From the NCBI RefSeq assembly GCF_015207875.1, contig NZ_JADEVZ010000026.1, positions 1 to 63,733 on the forward strand: a stretch of 63,733 nt of DNA, written 5' to 3'. Of the stretch, positions 8,374 through 16,296 are shown in pieces. The DNA is from Dolichospermum sp. LEGE 00240. GTDB lineage: Bacteria > Cyanobacteriota > Cyanobacteriia > Cyanobacteriales > Nostocaceae. Under the pieces are notes generated by a model. The model did not search any database and was not told the DNA's origin. It worked only from the letters and a program-made list of their open reading frames with translations. The stretch's first letter is position 1, and each line of letters starts with the position of its first letter. Both the position numbers and the translations under genes were made by a program.

Positions 8374-9299
8374 CATCAAAAAAGCTTATTAATATAGCAG
8401 CATCTATCCGTTCTAGATTGTTAAATCTATCTAAAGAAAGAAGGGAAGACTATAATTATTTACTAATCCTTTATCTTGGTGAAAGGCTGCTATATAGGCT
8501 TAGTAAATCTCGATATCAACAACAATTTATTTTGAAGGGAGCTACACTTTTTAAGGTATGGAATGGTGAACCGCATAGAGCGACAAAAGATTTAGATTTT
8601 CTGAGTTCTGGCAATAATGAAGTCGAATATATAGAAAAAGTTTTTCAAGAAATTTGCTTAATAAATTGTGAAGAAGATGGCATTATTTTCTTGTCAGAAT
8701 CTATCAAAGCTCAAGTAATAAAAGAAGATCAGCAGTATGAAGGGGTAAGAGTTGAAATTATAGGAAAATTAGGTACTAATCAGTGTAAGCTTCAAGTTGA
8801 TATTGGATTTGGTGATGTTGTTACACCTAACCCTCAAGAAGAATTAATTAATACTATTCTTCTAGATACTCCAAAACCAAAATTGATAATATATCCTCGT
8901 GAAACAGTAATAGCTGAAAAGTTTCAAGCTATGGTTGATTTAGGTATAATAAATAGTCGCATGAAAGATTTTTATGATATTTGGTTTCTTTGTAAAGATT
9001 TTGAATTTCAAGGTGATTTATTTTGCCAAGCTATAGGAAATACTTTTAAACGACGCAAAACAGAAATACCAATAAAAGAACCTTTAGCTTTTACCCAAGA
9101 ATTTACTAATAATCCACAGAAATCAAAAGAATGGGCAGCCTTTTTAAATAAAATTAAAAAGGGGAATCCACAACTTACCTTTGATGAGGTTGTCACTGTT
9201 ATTAAAAGTTTTATAATGCCACCTTGTATAGCATCTGCTAAAGATGAAAAATTTGACAAAGTTTGGAATGTCGGAGGGTTTTGGCAAGAGATACAATAG
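8370..9299 (+). CDS. abiEii: Type IV toxin, AbiEii-family nucleotidyltransferase
   Basis: A 309-residue AbiEii/DUF1814 toxin with the nucleotidyltransferase core: LKGATLFKVW (residues 55-64) followed by RATKDLDFL (70-78) with the paired aspartates, and a later LQVDIGFGD strand supplying a third acidic residue. YPRETVIAEKFQAMVDLG and RMKDFYDIW match the conserved C-terminal blocks of the family. Related enzymes block growth by modifying tRNA or using GTP. It overlaps abiEi by 4 bp. Length is normal and no lesion is seen. The 411 bp downstream contain only repeats and gene fragments. Confidence 0.92.
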   Translation: MTSKKLINIAASIRSRLLNLSKERREDYNYLLILYLGERLLYRLSKSRYQQQFILKGATLFKVWNGEPHRATKDLDFLSSGNNEVEYIEKVFQEICLINCEEDGIIFLSESIKAQVIKEDQQYEGVRVEIIGKLGTNQCKLQVDIGFGDVVTPNPQEELINTILLDTPKPKLIIYPRETVIAEKFQAMVDLGIINSRMKDFYDIWFLCKDFEFQGDLFCQAIGNTFKRRKTEIPIKEPLAFTQEFTNNPQKSKEWAAFLNKIKKGNPQLTFDEVVTVIKSFIMPPCIASAKDEKFDKVWNVGGFWQEIQ

Positions 9300-9460
9300 A
9301 CTATATAGTCGGATGCAATACAATCGAGGGCGGGGAAACCCCGCCCCTACAGGTTTTACAATTTAATCACTGTATCTCATTCAAGTGCATACCGCTATAT
9401 TTACTGCTTGTTCTGCTTTATTAGCGGGCAGGATACCCGCAACACAAGAAATTTTTAATC
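9300..9460. repeat. Short palindromic intergenic repeats
   Basis: This stretch holds a GC-rich hairpin repeat (GGGCGGGGAAACCCCGCCC, about 9328-9346) that recurs inverted at about 12315-12334, a block CTGTATCTCATTCAAGTGCAT that recurs at about 44081, and a small palindrome AGCGGGCAGGATACCCGC. No gene is visible. These are typical dispersed repeats of filamentous cyanobacteria. Confidence 0.7.
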
Positions 9461-9463
9461 TTG

Positions 9464-9601
9464 AGTTTATTTTCCTTCTATGGCGGCGACTATACCAAAG
9501 ATGATAAAGAGGAAGCCACCCACAAAGGTAATTTGTCTTTCGGAAATTTTACCTGCTATTAATTTACCACCGATAACGGCGATCGCTGCACAAATTGCGT
9601 G
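9464..9601 (-). pseudogene. Second 3'-terminal fragment of the UPF0016/GDT1 gene
   Basis: About 138 bp closely matching the tail of the intact transporter gene at 10418-11035 and the fragment at 7497-7641. The match stops at TTGCGTG, where it is joined directly to a piece of abiEi. It carries small substitutions of its own, so it is not a fresh copy. Confidence 0.85.
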
Positions 9602-9646
9602 TAGATGCGGAAATTACAGGAAGTCATACTTTGGCTGAAACTGCTA
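9601..9646 (+). pseudogene. 46-bp fragment of abiEi
   Basis: These 46 bases match the abiEi coding sequence at 7930-7975 with a single difference, starting GTAGATGCGGAAATTACAG. The fragment is fused to the transporter-tail fragment across a GTG microhomology. It marks the breakpoint of an old duplication that once extended into a second abiEi copy. Confidence 0.8.
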
Positions 9647-9710
9647 GTGGTCTGTCAAATTTCTATTTATAAATGAGGTTTAAGGTCAAGTGTATATGTT
9701 TTAATATCTG

Positions 9711-10049
9711 CTACTCCAAAGCTAAATGTAACTTAATAGCATCATTGACCAAATCTATCAACTCTTGACTTAAACACCCTACCACATCTCCTAAAATGCG
9801 CTGTTTAGAAATTGTCCGTATTTGTTGCGCTTGTACCTTAGAAGTTTTAGATAAACCGGAATCTTCTGGATTTAATAAAACCTCAAAAGGATATACACGA
9901 CTCATATTAGATGTAATTGGTAAAATCGTCACCGTAGTAGAGGCATTATTATTAGCATCATTGCTAACAATGAGTACAGGACGGCGTTTATCCATTTCTG
10001 ACCCCACTGCGGGACTGAGATTTGCAAGGTATATTTCACCACGTTTCAT
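9711..10049 (-). CDS. mazF: MazF/PemK-family mRNA interferase toxin
   Basis: A 112-residue CcdB/PemK-fold endoribonuclease: MKRGEIYLANLSPAVGSEMD with the conserved GEIY(L/W) and P-x-G-x-E strand, KRRPVLIVSND, then TTVTILPITSN and the SKVQAQQIRTISKQRIL block containing the catalytic-site strand. MazF toxins cleave mRNA at short sequences. The gene overlaps the upstream antitoxin by 14 bp, so the pair is coupled. It is the third complete toxin family in the first 10 kb. Confidence 0.93.
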   Translation of the reverse strand: MKRGEIYLANLSPAVGSEMDKRRPVLIVSNDANNNASTTVTILPITSNMSRVYPFEVLLNPEDSGLSKTSKVQAQQIRTISKQRILGDVVGCLSQELIDLVNDAIKLHLALE

Positions 10050-10260
10050 CTGTTAGCCCATCTCCTACAGTTAAATCCCATTCTGGGTCAAATTCTGCCG
10101 CAGCTTCCCGATAAGCTTGCTCTAGTTCCTGATAACGCAGTAATTCTATGGCTAACTCAATTACTTGAGAACGAGATTTACAGCCTTTAGTCAATTTATA
10201 ATTTTCAATAAACTGCACCAAAGAGGATGGTAAAGAAATGGAAAGTTTTTCAGCTTGCAT
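10036..10260 (-). CDS. mazE: MazE-like ribbon-helix-helix antitoxin
   Basis: A 74-residue antitoxin starting MQAEKLSISLPSSLVQFIEN, a ribbon strand followed by a helix, then SRSQVIELAIELLRYQELEQ, the second helix of a ribbon-helix-helix DNA-binding domain. The acidic C-terminus (AAEFDPEWDLTVGDGLTDETW) is the likely toxin-binding tail. It precedes and overlaps mazF. The DNA-binding class is ribbon-helix-helix, not the AbrB-like fold of E. coli MazE, so the symbol reflects the partnership only. Confidence 0.85.
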   Translation of the reverse strand: MQAEKLSISLPSSLVQFIENYKLTKGCKSRSQVIELAIELLRYQELEQAYREAAAEFDPEWDLTVGDGLTDETW

Positions 10261-10363
10261 AGTATTACCAAAAGGTAATTATATTTTTCCTACTTTATAG
10301 TAACATAAATAGTGGGGGGTAATACACTTAACATTCAGCGACCAAGAAAACACACAAAAACCC

Positions 10364-10396
10364 AGAACCCCGACTTCTTAAAGAAATCGGGGTTCT
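10364..10396 (-). terminator. Hairpin terminator downstream of the UPF0016 gene
   Basis: AGAACCCCGA and TCGGGGTTCT form a 10-bp stem around a short loop, with a T-rich run on the minus-strand 3' side (GGGTTTTTG). It lies 22 bp past the transporter stop codon and upstream of mazE. The same hairpin type recurs at 22590 and 48292, so it is also a dispersed repeat. Confidence 0.6.
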
Positions 10397-10417
10397 AACA
10401 TCTGTTTTCGATGTTAA

Positions 10418-11035
10418 TTATTTTCCCTCTATAGCTGCGACTATCCCAAAGATGATAAATAGAAAGCCACCCACAAAGGTAATTTGCCGTTCGGAAATTT
10501 TACCTGCTATTAATTTACCACCGATGACGGCGATCGCTGCACAAATTGCGTGTCCTAATATTGCGCCGGCTGTGACACCAATGGGGTTATTCCCGGCTGC
10601 TAGGGCTATGGTGGCTATTTGTGTGCGATCGCCCCATTCTGCTATAAATGTTAATAGGAAAGACTTTAGTAAAATTGACCCAACGCTTTTTTGTTGGGAA
10701 TTATCTAAATCTGCCTTTTCTACCGCTTCTTGTGCCTCTTCTACTACTTCTTCATTAGGAGATTTGGGCATTTTATTGGCATCATAAATTAACTTCAAAC
10801 CAAAGGCAATAAATAAAGCTATTTCGGCATAATGAATAATTTGTTCTGGCAAAAAAGATACGACTTGTCCAAATGCAACTGACAAAATAGTCATAGCCGC
10901 TAAAGCAGCCACCACACCAGCAAATACCAAACGCCGCGAATGGTGCATGGACAATATCACAGCAATAAAAAATGTTTTATCGCCTAATTCGGAAATGGTA
11001 ATTAATAATAAACCTGCGGTAAAAGCTGTTAGCAC
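10418..11035 (-). CDS. UPF0016/GDT1 (TMEM165) family cation exporter, probably for manganese
   Basis: A 205-residue membrane protein with the duplicated family signature E-x-G-D-(K/R)-T: SELGDKT near residues 15-21 and AEWGDRT near 132-138, each within hydrophobic helices. About six membrane segments can be drawn, in two halves separated by an acidic, charged loop (residues 90-120). The Synechocystis relative is a thylakoid Mn exporter; other members move Mn or Ca against protons. Translation starts at GTG (11033-11035) behind AGGAG. A structured leader lies upstream. Two separate copies of its 3' end lie at 7497 and 9464. Confidence 0.9.
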   Translation of the reverse strand: MLTAFTAGLLLITISELGDKTFFIAVILSMHHSRRLVFAGVVAALAAMTILSVAFGQVVSFLPEQIIHYAEIALFIAFGLKLIYDANKMPKSPNEEVVEEAQEAVEKADLDNSQQKSVGSILLKSFLLTFIAEWGDRTQIATIALAAGNNPIGVTAGAILGHAICAAIAVIGGKLIAGKISERQITFVGGFLFIIFGIVAAIEGK

Positions 11036-11200
11036 TCTCTCAAACTCCTAAAGGATTTTTTACCTGTGTGGAGTATCAATGAGAGCAATCAAACCTCACT
11101 GAACTCCACATAGTTAAATGTGTAGTCAGTGAAGGTCTCGCTTTCAAATACTTTATTTATTCGCTATCTAAACCAGGCTCATCACCAGTATGTTGACTTA
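11036..11200 (-). promoter_or_regulatory. Structured 5' leader of the UPF0016 gene
   Basis: On the minus strand the leader folds as ACCTTCACTGA pairing with TCAGTGAGGT around an inner CACAT/ATGTG stem, giving a long hairpin 60-110 bases before the start codon. Mn exporters of this family are often controlled by the yybP-ykoY Mn riboswitch. I cannot find that riboswitch's usual conserved core here, so the leader may be a divergent form or another element. Confidence 0.4.
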
Positions 11201-11315
11201 GATATACTGAACAGAAAATTTTGATTTACTGTCAGCAGCTACTCCCCTTCTATTAGTCATGTATAATACTCTTTTTGACCATAAAAGTCAAGTCAGAAAC
11301 CCTAATTTTAAGATT

Positions 11316-12284
11316 ATGACCTATTTAGAAACCGCAGCCCAATTTTACAGCCAAGTTGCCCAAACACCAGAAATAGGTCTTTGCTGTGTCCAAAGTACAC
11401 CTTTACAACTACCAGGACTGAAAATTCCTCTAGCTATGCAGGAAATGAACTATGGTTGTGGAACTACAGTCCATCACAATGAACTCAGTAATGAACCCAC
11501 CGTTTTATATGTTGGTGTGGGTGGTGGGTTGGAAGCTTTGCAATTTGCTTATTTTTCCCGTCGTCCCGGTGCGATTATTGCTGTCGAACCTGTGGAAGCT
11601 ATGAGAGAAGCTGCAACCCGTAATTTAGAAATTGCTGCAAAGGAAAATCCCTGGTTTGATCCTAGCTTTGTCGAAATTCGTCCGGGAGATGCTTTTAATT
11701 TACCTGTTGCGGATGCTTCTGTAGATGTAGTAGCGCAAAATTGTCTGTTTAATATTTTTGAACCAGTAGATTTAACTCGCGCTTTAAAAGAAGCATATCG
11801 AGTATTAAAATCTGGTGGACGCTTGCAGATGAGTGACCCGATTGCAACAAGTCCAATTCCTGCTCATTTACAACAAAATGAACATTTACGCGCCTTGTGT
11901 TTATCCGGCGCACTTACATATCCAGAATATACTAACTTAATTATTAATGCTGGTTTTGGCCAAATTGAAATTCGCGCCCGTCGTCCTTATCGCTTATTAG
12001 ATAAACACAATTATCAATTACCGGAAAATCTACTTTTAGAAAGCCTGGATTCTGTGGCTTTTAAAGTAGATATTCCCGCAGATGGTGCTTGTATTTTTAC
12101 TGGTAAAACAGCGATTTATGCAGGTAAGGAAGCATTTTTTGATGATAAGAATGGGCATATTTTACAAAGAGGAATTCCTGCGGCAGTTTGTGATAAAACA
12201 GCGGCAAATTTAGCAGTTGTAAATCCTGAAGAAATTATAATTACTGATTCTACATGGTATTACGATGGTGGGGGATGTTGTTAA
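11316..12284 (+). CDS. arsM: Arsenosugar biosynthesis arsenite methyltransferase
   Basis: ArsM transfers methyl groups from SAM to arsenite, the first step toward arsenosugars. The protein shows a CC pair (GLCCVQST), a further YGCGTT cysteine, the SAM-binding VGVGGGLEAL strand-loop, and the terminal GGGCC tail typical of the cyanobacterial arsenosugar subgroup. An in-frame ATG at 11259 would add 19 residues; I prefer 11316 because MTYLETAAQFYSQVAQTPE matches the usual N-terminus. The partner arsS lies 2.3 kb downstream, separated by nuclease genes that look inserted. No arsenic regulator is visible nearby. Confidence 0.9.
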   Translation: MTYLETAAQFYSQVAQTPEIGLCCVQSTPLQLPGLKIPLAMQEMNYGCGTTVHHNELSNEPTVLYVGVGGGLEALQFAYFSRRPGAIIAVEPVEAMREAATRNLEIAAKENPWFDPSFVEIRPGDAFNLPVADASVDVVAQNCLFNIFEPVDLTRALKEAYRVLKSGGRLQMSDPIATSPIPAHLQQNEHLRALCLSGALTYPEYTNLIINAGFGQIEIRARRPYRLLDKHNYQLPENLLLESLDSVAFKVDIPADGACIFTGKTAIYAGKEAFFDDKNGHILQRGIPAAVCDKTAANLAVVNPEEIIITDSTWYYDGGGCC

Positions 12285-12288
12285 TCTT

Positions 12289-12364
12289 ATACAGCACTTC
12301 CCTTCAAACCCGTAGGGGCGGGGTTTCCCCGCCCTCAATTGTATTAGAGCAAGAACTGCTGTAT
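12289..12364. repeat. Small palindromic element downstream of arsM
   Basis: Ends ATACAGCACTTC and GAACTGCTGTAT are inverted repeats with one mismatch, enclosing the GC-rich hairpin also seen near 9330. It may act as a transcription end for arsM. Confidence 0.55.
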
Positions 12365-12464
12365 TCTGAACCACAGAAGACACGGGGAAGAAGAGATTTT
12401 ATTTAGCTACCATACAGAAGTATGAGAACAAGAAAAAATGTTTTGAATTAGGTGTTATTTAAAA

Positions 12465-13259
12465 CTATGATTCTTGAATTTCCTTTTGTAAAGCCTGAAT
12501 TTGCTGAAGAGATAATTCCGTAATTTCAGCAATTTGTCCTAAACTCATGCCAATTCGTAACAATTTTAAGGCAAACAGTCTTGTTGTTTCAGATTTACCT
12601 TCAGATTTACCTTCTTCTAAAGCTTCTTGATAAACTCTGGTTTGTTTCAACTCACTTAAACCTAACATAGCTTCAATCTCCTTTCTGCTTTTTTTGGGTA
12701 ATTTGTAGACGATAATTGTCTCAATCAGATTAATTAAATCCCGTTTGATTTTGGTATCAGTTAGTTGTTGGTTTGCTTGTGCAATTAAGCGTCTTGCCAA
12801 TGCTGGTGCAGCTTTCTCTGTTTCTATTACCAGTTTAACAACTCCTACTCCTAAAGAACTCTCTCCCAACTCATCTAAATAAATGCGTGTAACTCTTTCA
12901 AGCAGTAAGATTTCCCCAAATTGTAAATTCTGTTCTCTTTCTATATTACGACTAGGATAGATGATGACAGCTTGCCAAGGATGAAGAGTTTTGTATTGTC
13001 GCAGGTAGAGAAAAAGCTCTGCAAAGAGACGATAATATAAATCATCATCGGGTTGAAATTGAACCTCGACAATGTAAAATGGTTTTTTCGGATCTTTAGT
13101 GGTTGGCAAAAATAAACCATCTAAACGAAAAGCCAGTTGTTTAACTTCACGAGAGGTAAATTCATAAACATCTGCTTCTGTGGGAGAATTATTAATTAAT
13201 TCAAAAAAGATGCTAGGAAATGCTTGAAATAAGCTATAGAAAATTGTATCGGTTTTCAC
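12465..13259 (-). CDS. Rpn-family recombination-promoting nuclease / putative transposase (DUF2887-type)
   Basis: A 264-residue PD-(D/E)xK protein. LAFRLDGLFLP and FYIVEVQFQPDDDLYYRLFAE give the D...E-x-Q nuclease core near residues 45-75; YPSRNIE and VTRIYLDELG are conserved downstream blocks. The C-terminus has a low-complexity charged region (EEGKSEGKSE) and a short helix-turn-helix-like repeat ending in QALQKEIQES. Rpn proteins in E. coli stimulate recA-independent recombination; cyanobacterial relatives are abundant and poorly studied. The gene is duplicated in tandem, with its 3' flank, at 13340. Confidence 0.85.
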   Translation of the reverse strand: MKTDTIFYSLFQAFPSIFFELINNSPTEADVYEFTSREVKQLAFRLDGLFLPTTKDPKKPFYIVEVQFQPDDDLYYRLFAELFLYLRQYKTLHPWQAVIIYPSRNIEREQNLQFGEILLLERVTRIYLDELGESSLGVGVVKLVIETEKAAPALARRLIAQANQQLTDTKIKRDLINLIETIIVYKLPKKSRKEIEAMLGLSELKQTRVYQEALEEGKSEGKSETTRLFALKLLRIGMSLGQIAEITELSLQQIQALQKEIQES

Positions 13260-13339
13260 GGTAATTGAGTAATTTAACTCATGTTCCCATACAGAAGTAT
13301 GAGAACGAGAAAAATGTTTTGAATGGGTATGAATTAAAA

Positions 13340-13971
13340 CTATGATTCTTGAATTTCCTTTTGTAAAGCCCGAATTTGTTCCAGAGATAATTCCGTAACC
13401 TCAGCAATTTGTTCTAAACTCATGCCAATTCGTAACAATTTTAAGGCAAACTTTCTGGTTGCTTCAGCTTTACCTTCTTCTACAGCTTCTTGATAAACCC
13501 TAGTTTGTTTCAACTCACTTAAACCTAACATAGCCTCAATCTCCTTTCTGCTTTTTTTGGGTAATTTGTAGACGATAATTGTCTCAATCAGATTAATTAA
13601 ATCCCGTTTGATTTTGGTATCAGTTAGTTGTTGGTTTGCTTGTGCAATTAAGCGTCTTGCTAATGCTGGTGCAGCCTTATCTGTTTCTATTACTAGTTTA
13701 ACAACTCCTACTCCTAAAGAACTCTCTCCCAACTCATCTAAATAAATGCGTGTAACTCTTTCAAGCAGTAAGATTTCCCCAAATTGTAAATTCTGTTCTC
13801 TTTCTATATTACGACTAGGATAGATGATGACAGCTTGCCAAGGATGAGGAGTTTTGTATTGTCGCAGGTAAAGAAAAAGTTCTGCAAAGAGACGATAATA
13901 TAAATCATCAATATAAATCATCATCGGGTTGAAATTGAACCTCGACAATGTAAAATGGTTTTTTGGGATCA
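13340..13971 (-). pseudogene. Truncated tandem copy of the Rpn-family nuclease
   Basis: This copy is nearly identical to the gene at 12465-13259 from the DLYYRLFAE block to the C-terminus (QALQKEIQES), and the similarity extends into the 3' flank. It lacks the first 40 or so codons. A tandem duplication of the 13-bp unit AATATAAATCATC at 13897-13909 and 13910-13922 shifts the frame just before DLYYRL, so the preserved upstream sequence is read out of frame. The open frame from 14056 is therefore an artificial fusion over the neighbouring divergent gene. The D of the nuclease core is gone. Confidence 0.85.
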
Positions 13972-14002
13972 TTGACAAAGTATTAGAAAATGTAGGATTT
14001 TT

Positions 14003-14350
14003 ATGGCTCGCTATACCTGTGCGTTTATTCTTTCTGTGAACATAGACAATCTCCAAGCATTACTCATAGATGTACTAAATGATCTTGAGTTGGATGTTCA
14101 ATACCACACATCTGATTACATTATGGCTCGTGAAATTCCTGGTAACGCATCCTTCTCTGAATTAGTGACAGTAGAGGTAATGATTGATACAATTACTGCT
14201 ACGGAAACGGAAATCCGGATGACTCTCCTGGCCAAGAATGAGGAACTGCCATTAATACTGGAAAATCACTGCCGAAAAATCTTTGAGTATGTGAAGCAAG
14301 CGATTAAAGGGAGCCGACATTGGCATTTAATTGAAGAAATTTGTGGTTAA
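14003..14350 (+). CDS. Conserved hypothetical protein
   Basis: A 115-residue soluble protein beginning MARYTCAFILSVNIDNLQAL. It alternates strands and helices (VTVEVMIDTITATETEIRMTL in the middle) and has no membrane segment or motif I can name. It is divergent from the truncated Rpn copy and points toward arsS. The weak upstream AGGATTTTT offers little as a ribosome site. It is probably a real gene, since codon use is like its neighbours and it has no overlap with repeats. Confidence 0.6.
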   Translation: MARYTCAFILSVNIDNLQALLIDVLNDLELDVQYHTSDYIMAREIPGNASFSELVTVEVMIDTITATETEIRMTLLAKNEELPLILENHCRKIFEYVKQAIKGSRHWHLIEEICG

Positions 14351-14369
14351 AAAAGATACGTATTGTGCG

Positions 14370-14474
14370 TATACTAAAAACGGGTCGCAGCCTTACTATT
14401 GAAATCGCTAAAAGTATTGATATACAAAGATTTTTGCCTCGGCAAAAGTCTAACAATCGTCCGTTTTTAGTATA
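14370..14474. mobile_element. 105-bp MITE with 14-bp perfect inverted ends
   Basis: TATACTAAAAACGG at 14370-14383 and its exact inverse CCGTTTTTAGTATA at 14461-14474 bound 77 bp of non-coding DNA. The outer TA on each side fits a TA-targeting element. It lies between the hypothetical gene and arsS and could carry a promoter or terminator. No second copy is seen in the window. Confidence 0.7.
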
Positions 14475-14559
14475 ACGCTGTCGCTAAAGCACCCTACAAA
14501 TACTTAGATTTTTTCAAAATTCAAATACTATTACTATATGATCTTTAAAATATCCTCTT

Positions 14560-15561
14560 ATGGAAATTCGTGCTAGAGATGCTTCTATGATTACACCTTT
14601 TTTTCAGCAGCTAAATTCACCTTTAACAAAAAAGGAAATTAACGTTTTACAAATTAATTTGGGAAAGCGTTGTAATTTAGCTTGTAACCATTGCCATGTA
14701 GAAGCTAGTCCCAAAAGAACAGAGGAACTGACACCGGAAATTTGTCAACAGTTAATTACTTTAATTAATACGTTTCCAGAAATCAAAATTGTTGATTTAA
14801 CTGGTGGCGCACCAGAAATGAATTATGGTTTTAAGCCATTGGTAGAAGCTGCTATAAAAGCAGGTAAACAGGTAATTGTGAGATCAAATTTGACAATCTA
14901 TTTTGTAGAGGGATTTGAGGATTTACCAGATTTCTTTGCTCAACATCAAGTTAAAATTGTGGCTTCTCTTCCCTGTTATTTGGCAGACAATGTGGATAAA
15001 ATGCGAGGGAATGGTGTTTTTGAACAATCAATTAAGGCTTTGCAATGGTTGAATAAAATTGGTTATGGTCAAAACCCAAATTTAGTTTTAGATTTGGTGT
15101 ACAATCCTCCATTACCAAATAGTGAAGATTTTTCTTTAACTCCCGAACAGGGAAATTTAGAAAAGGCTTATAAAACCTTTCTGTCTGAAAAGTTTGATAT
15201 TCAATTTAATCATCTTTTCACAATTACTAATATACCTGTAGGGAGAACAAAGTTCCATTTAGGACGAAAACAACTTTATTCTAGGTATTTGCATTTTTTA
15301 GAGTCTCACTTTAACCCCAACACAATTGATGGTTTAATGTGTCGTGAACAACTTTCTGTTGATTATTTAGGGAATATTTATGATTGTGACTTTAACCAAA
15401 TGATGAATTTACCTGCAAAAACTAGCAATGGTGAAAAGTTGACGGTGAGCAAATTATTAGAAATTGGTAGTTTAGATATAATTAATGAAATCCAAACTGC
15501 TGAATATTGCTATGGTTGTACTGCGGGGTGTGGTTCTAGTTGTGGTGGTGCTATAGTATAA
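14560..15561 (+). CDS. arsS: Arsenosugar biosynthesis radical SAM protein
   Basis: A 333-residue radical SAM enzyme. CNLACNHCH (C38, C42, C45) is the CxxxCxxC ligand set for the SAM-cleaving 4Fe-4S cluster, followed by VDLTGGAPEMNYGF, the glycine-rich SAM loop. The C-terminus ends CYGCTAGCGSSCGGAIV, a cysteine cluster of the SPASM/twitch type. ArsS attaches the deoxyadenosyl group to dimethylarsenite on the way to arsenosugars, following ArsM. The ATG at 14587 (MITPFFQQL) is an alternative start. A T-rich hairpin region follows the stop. Confidence 0.88.
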   Translation: MEIRARDASMITPFFQQLNSPLTKKEINVLQINLGKRCNLACNHCHVEASPKRTEELTPEICQQLITLINTFPEIKIVDLTGGAPEMNYGFKPLVEAAIKAGKQVIVRSNLTIYFVEGFEDLPDFFAQHQVKIVASLPCYLADNVDKMRGNGVFEQSIKALQWLNKIGYGQNPNLVLDLVYNPPLPNSEDFSLTPEQGNLEKAYKTFLSEKFDIQFNHLFTITNIPVGRTKFHLGRKQLYSRYLHFLESHFNPNTIDGLMCREQLSVDYLGNIYDCDFNQMMNLPAKTSNGEKLTVSKLLEIGSLDIINEIQTAEYCYGCTAGCGSSCGGAIV

Positions 15562-15595
15562 AGTGACAAATATTCTAATTTTTAAATGCAGTATG

Positions 15596-15625
15596 ATGAA
15601 GTGAGTTAAGTCTCCTCACACCACA
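15596..15625 (+). terminator. Possible terminator after arsS
   Basis: GTGAG and CTCAC at about 15602-15618 form a small stem followed by ACCACATTTTTTATT. It is a weak but well-placed end for arsS. Confidence 0.35.
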
Positions 15626-15672
15626 TTTTTTATTAAAGCCGTGAATTATTTTTTCACTGTTTTTATTTTTTA

Positions 15673-15775
15673 GGTGTTGCTGACTAAAAGTATGATTTTA
15701 TTTCACGCAGAGGCGCAGAGAGTAAGAGTGTGAGAGATGGAATTTTCGACTTTCATACCCCAATTCACCAACGCC
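15673..15775. mobile_element. MITE family E, copy 1, with 8-bp target duplication
   Basis: A 103-bp element between GGTGTTGCTGACT at its left end and CACCAACGCC at its right, with imperfect inverted ends of about 25 bp that include TATGA/TCATA blocks. It is flanked by a perfect 8-bp direct repeat ATTTTTTA (15665-15672 and 15776-15783). Related to the element at 56592-56750. The rest of 15562-15921 holds only short dispersed repeats. Confidence 0.75.
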
Positions 15776-15921
15776 ATTTTTTATGGCTAAGTAAGATTCA
15801 GTTAAGCTACCTCAGAATGAATTCTGATAGCCTACGTGGCGAAGCCATGACTAATAGTAAAAGTTGCTCAAGGTATCATTTCCTTTACTATCACGTAAGC
15901 TGTACCAGCCATTTTCACATA

Positions 15922-16284
15922 TTAGACTTTACTTCGAGTCAATTCAATACTAATTCTGCCGCTAAAATCAGGAATAGGTGCAGTGGGTTTACTGAGAATA
16001 ACTTGTACTTGATTAATCCCCTCCTGATCCTCTAAAATACCATCAGCGATCGCTCCAGCTAGTCTTTCTACCAATGCAAACTTTGAGGTTTTTAGCAAAT
16101 TTTGGACTAAGCTAATTATCTGCCGATAATCTATAGTATCTTCAATATTATCTGTTTTGGCGGGTTTAGAAAGATCCAACCATAATTTCACATCTACCTC
16201 AAACCATTGTCCTAGTGCTTGTTCTTCTGGTAAAAATCCGGTATAACCATAGCTACGAATTCCTGTTAAATGAATACAGTCCAT
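15922..16284 (-). CDS. folB: Dihydroneopterin aldolase
   Basis: A 120-residue FolB, which converts dihydroneopterin to hydroxymethyl-dihydropterin in folate synthesis. MDCIHLTGIRSYGYTGFLPEE contains the Y-G-x-x-x-x-E core (catalytic-site glutamate), with DTIDYRQI and LVERLAGAIAD (E/R-L-A) further on and a final VQVILSKPTAPIPDFSGRI block with the pterin-binding lysine and proline. Full length for the family. Its ATG lies 12 bp from the menD ATG on the other strand, so the promoters of the two genes must overlap each other or each other's coding regions. Confidence 0.92.
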   Translation of the reverse strand: MDCIHLTGIRSYGYTGFLPEEQALGQWFEVDVKLWLDLSKPAKTDNIEDTIDYRQIISLVQNLLKTSKFALVERLAGAIADGILEDQEGINQVQVILSKPTAPIPDFSGRISIELTRSKV

Positions 16285-16296
16285 AATCTCTAGTCA

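Noticed and set aside
15605-15625. TCTCCTCACACC resembles the ACUCCUCACAC core of Yfr1
   Set aside because: The first base differs, the core would be inside a stem, and the two flanking hairpins of Yfr1 are not convincing.
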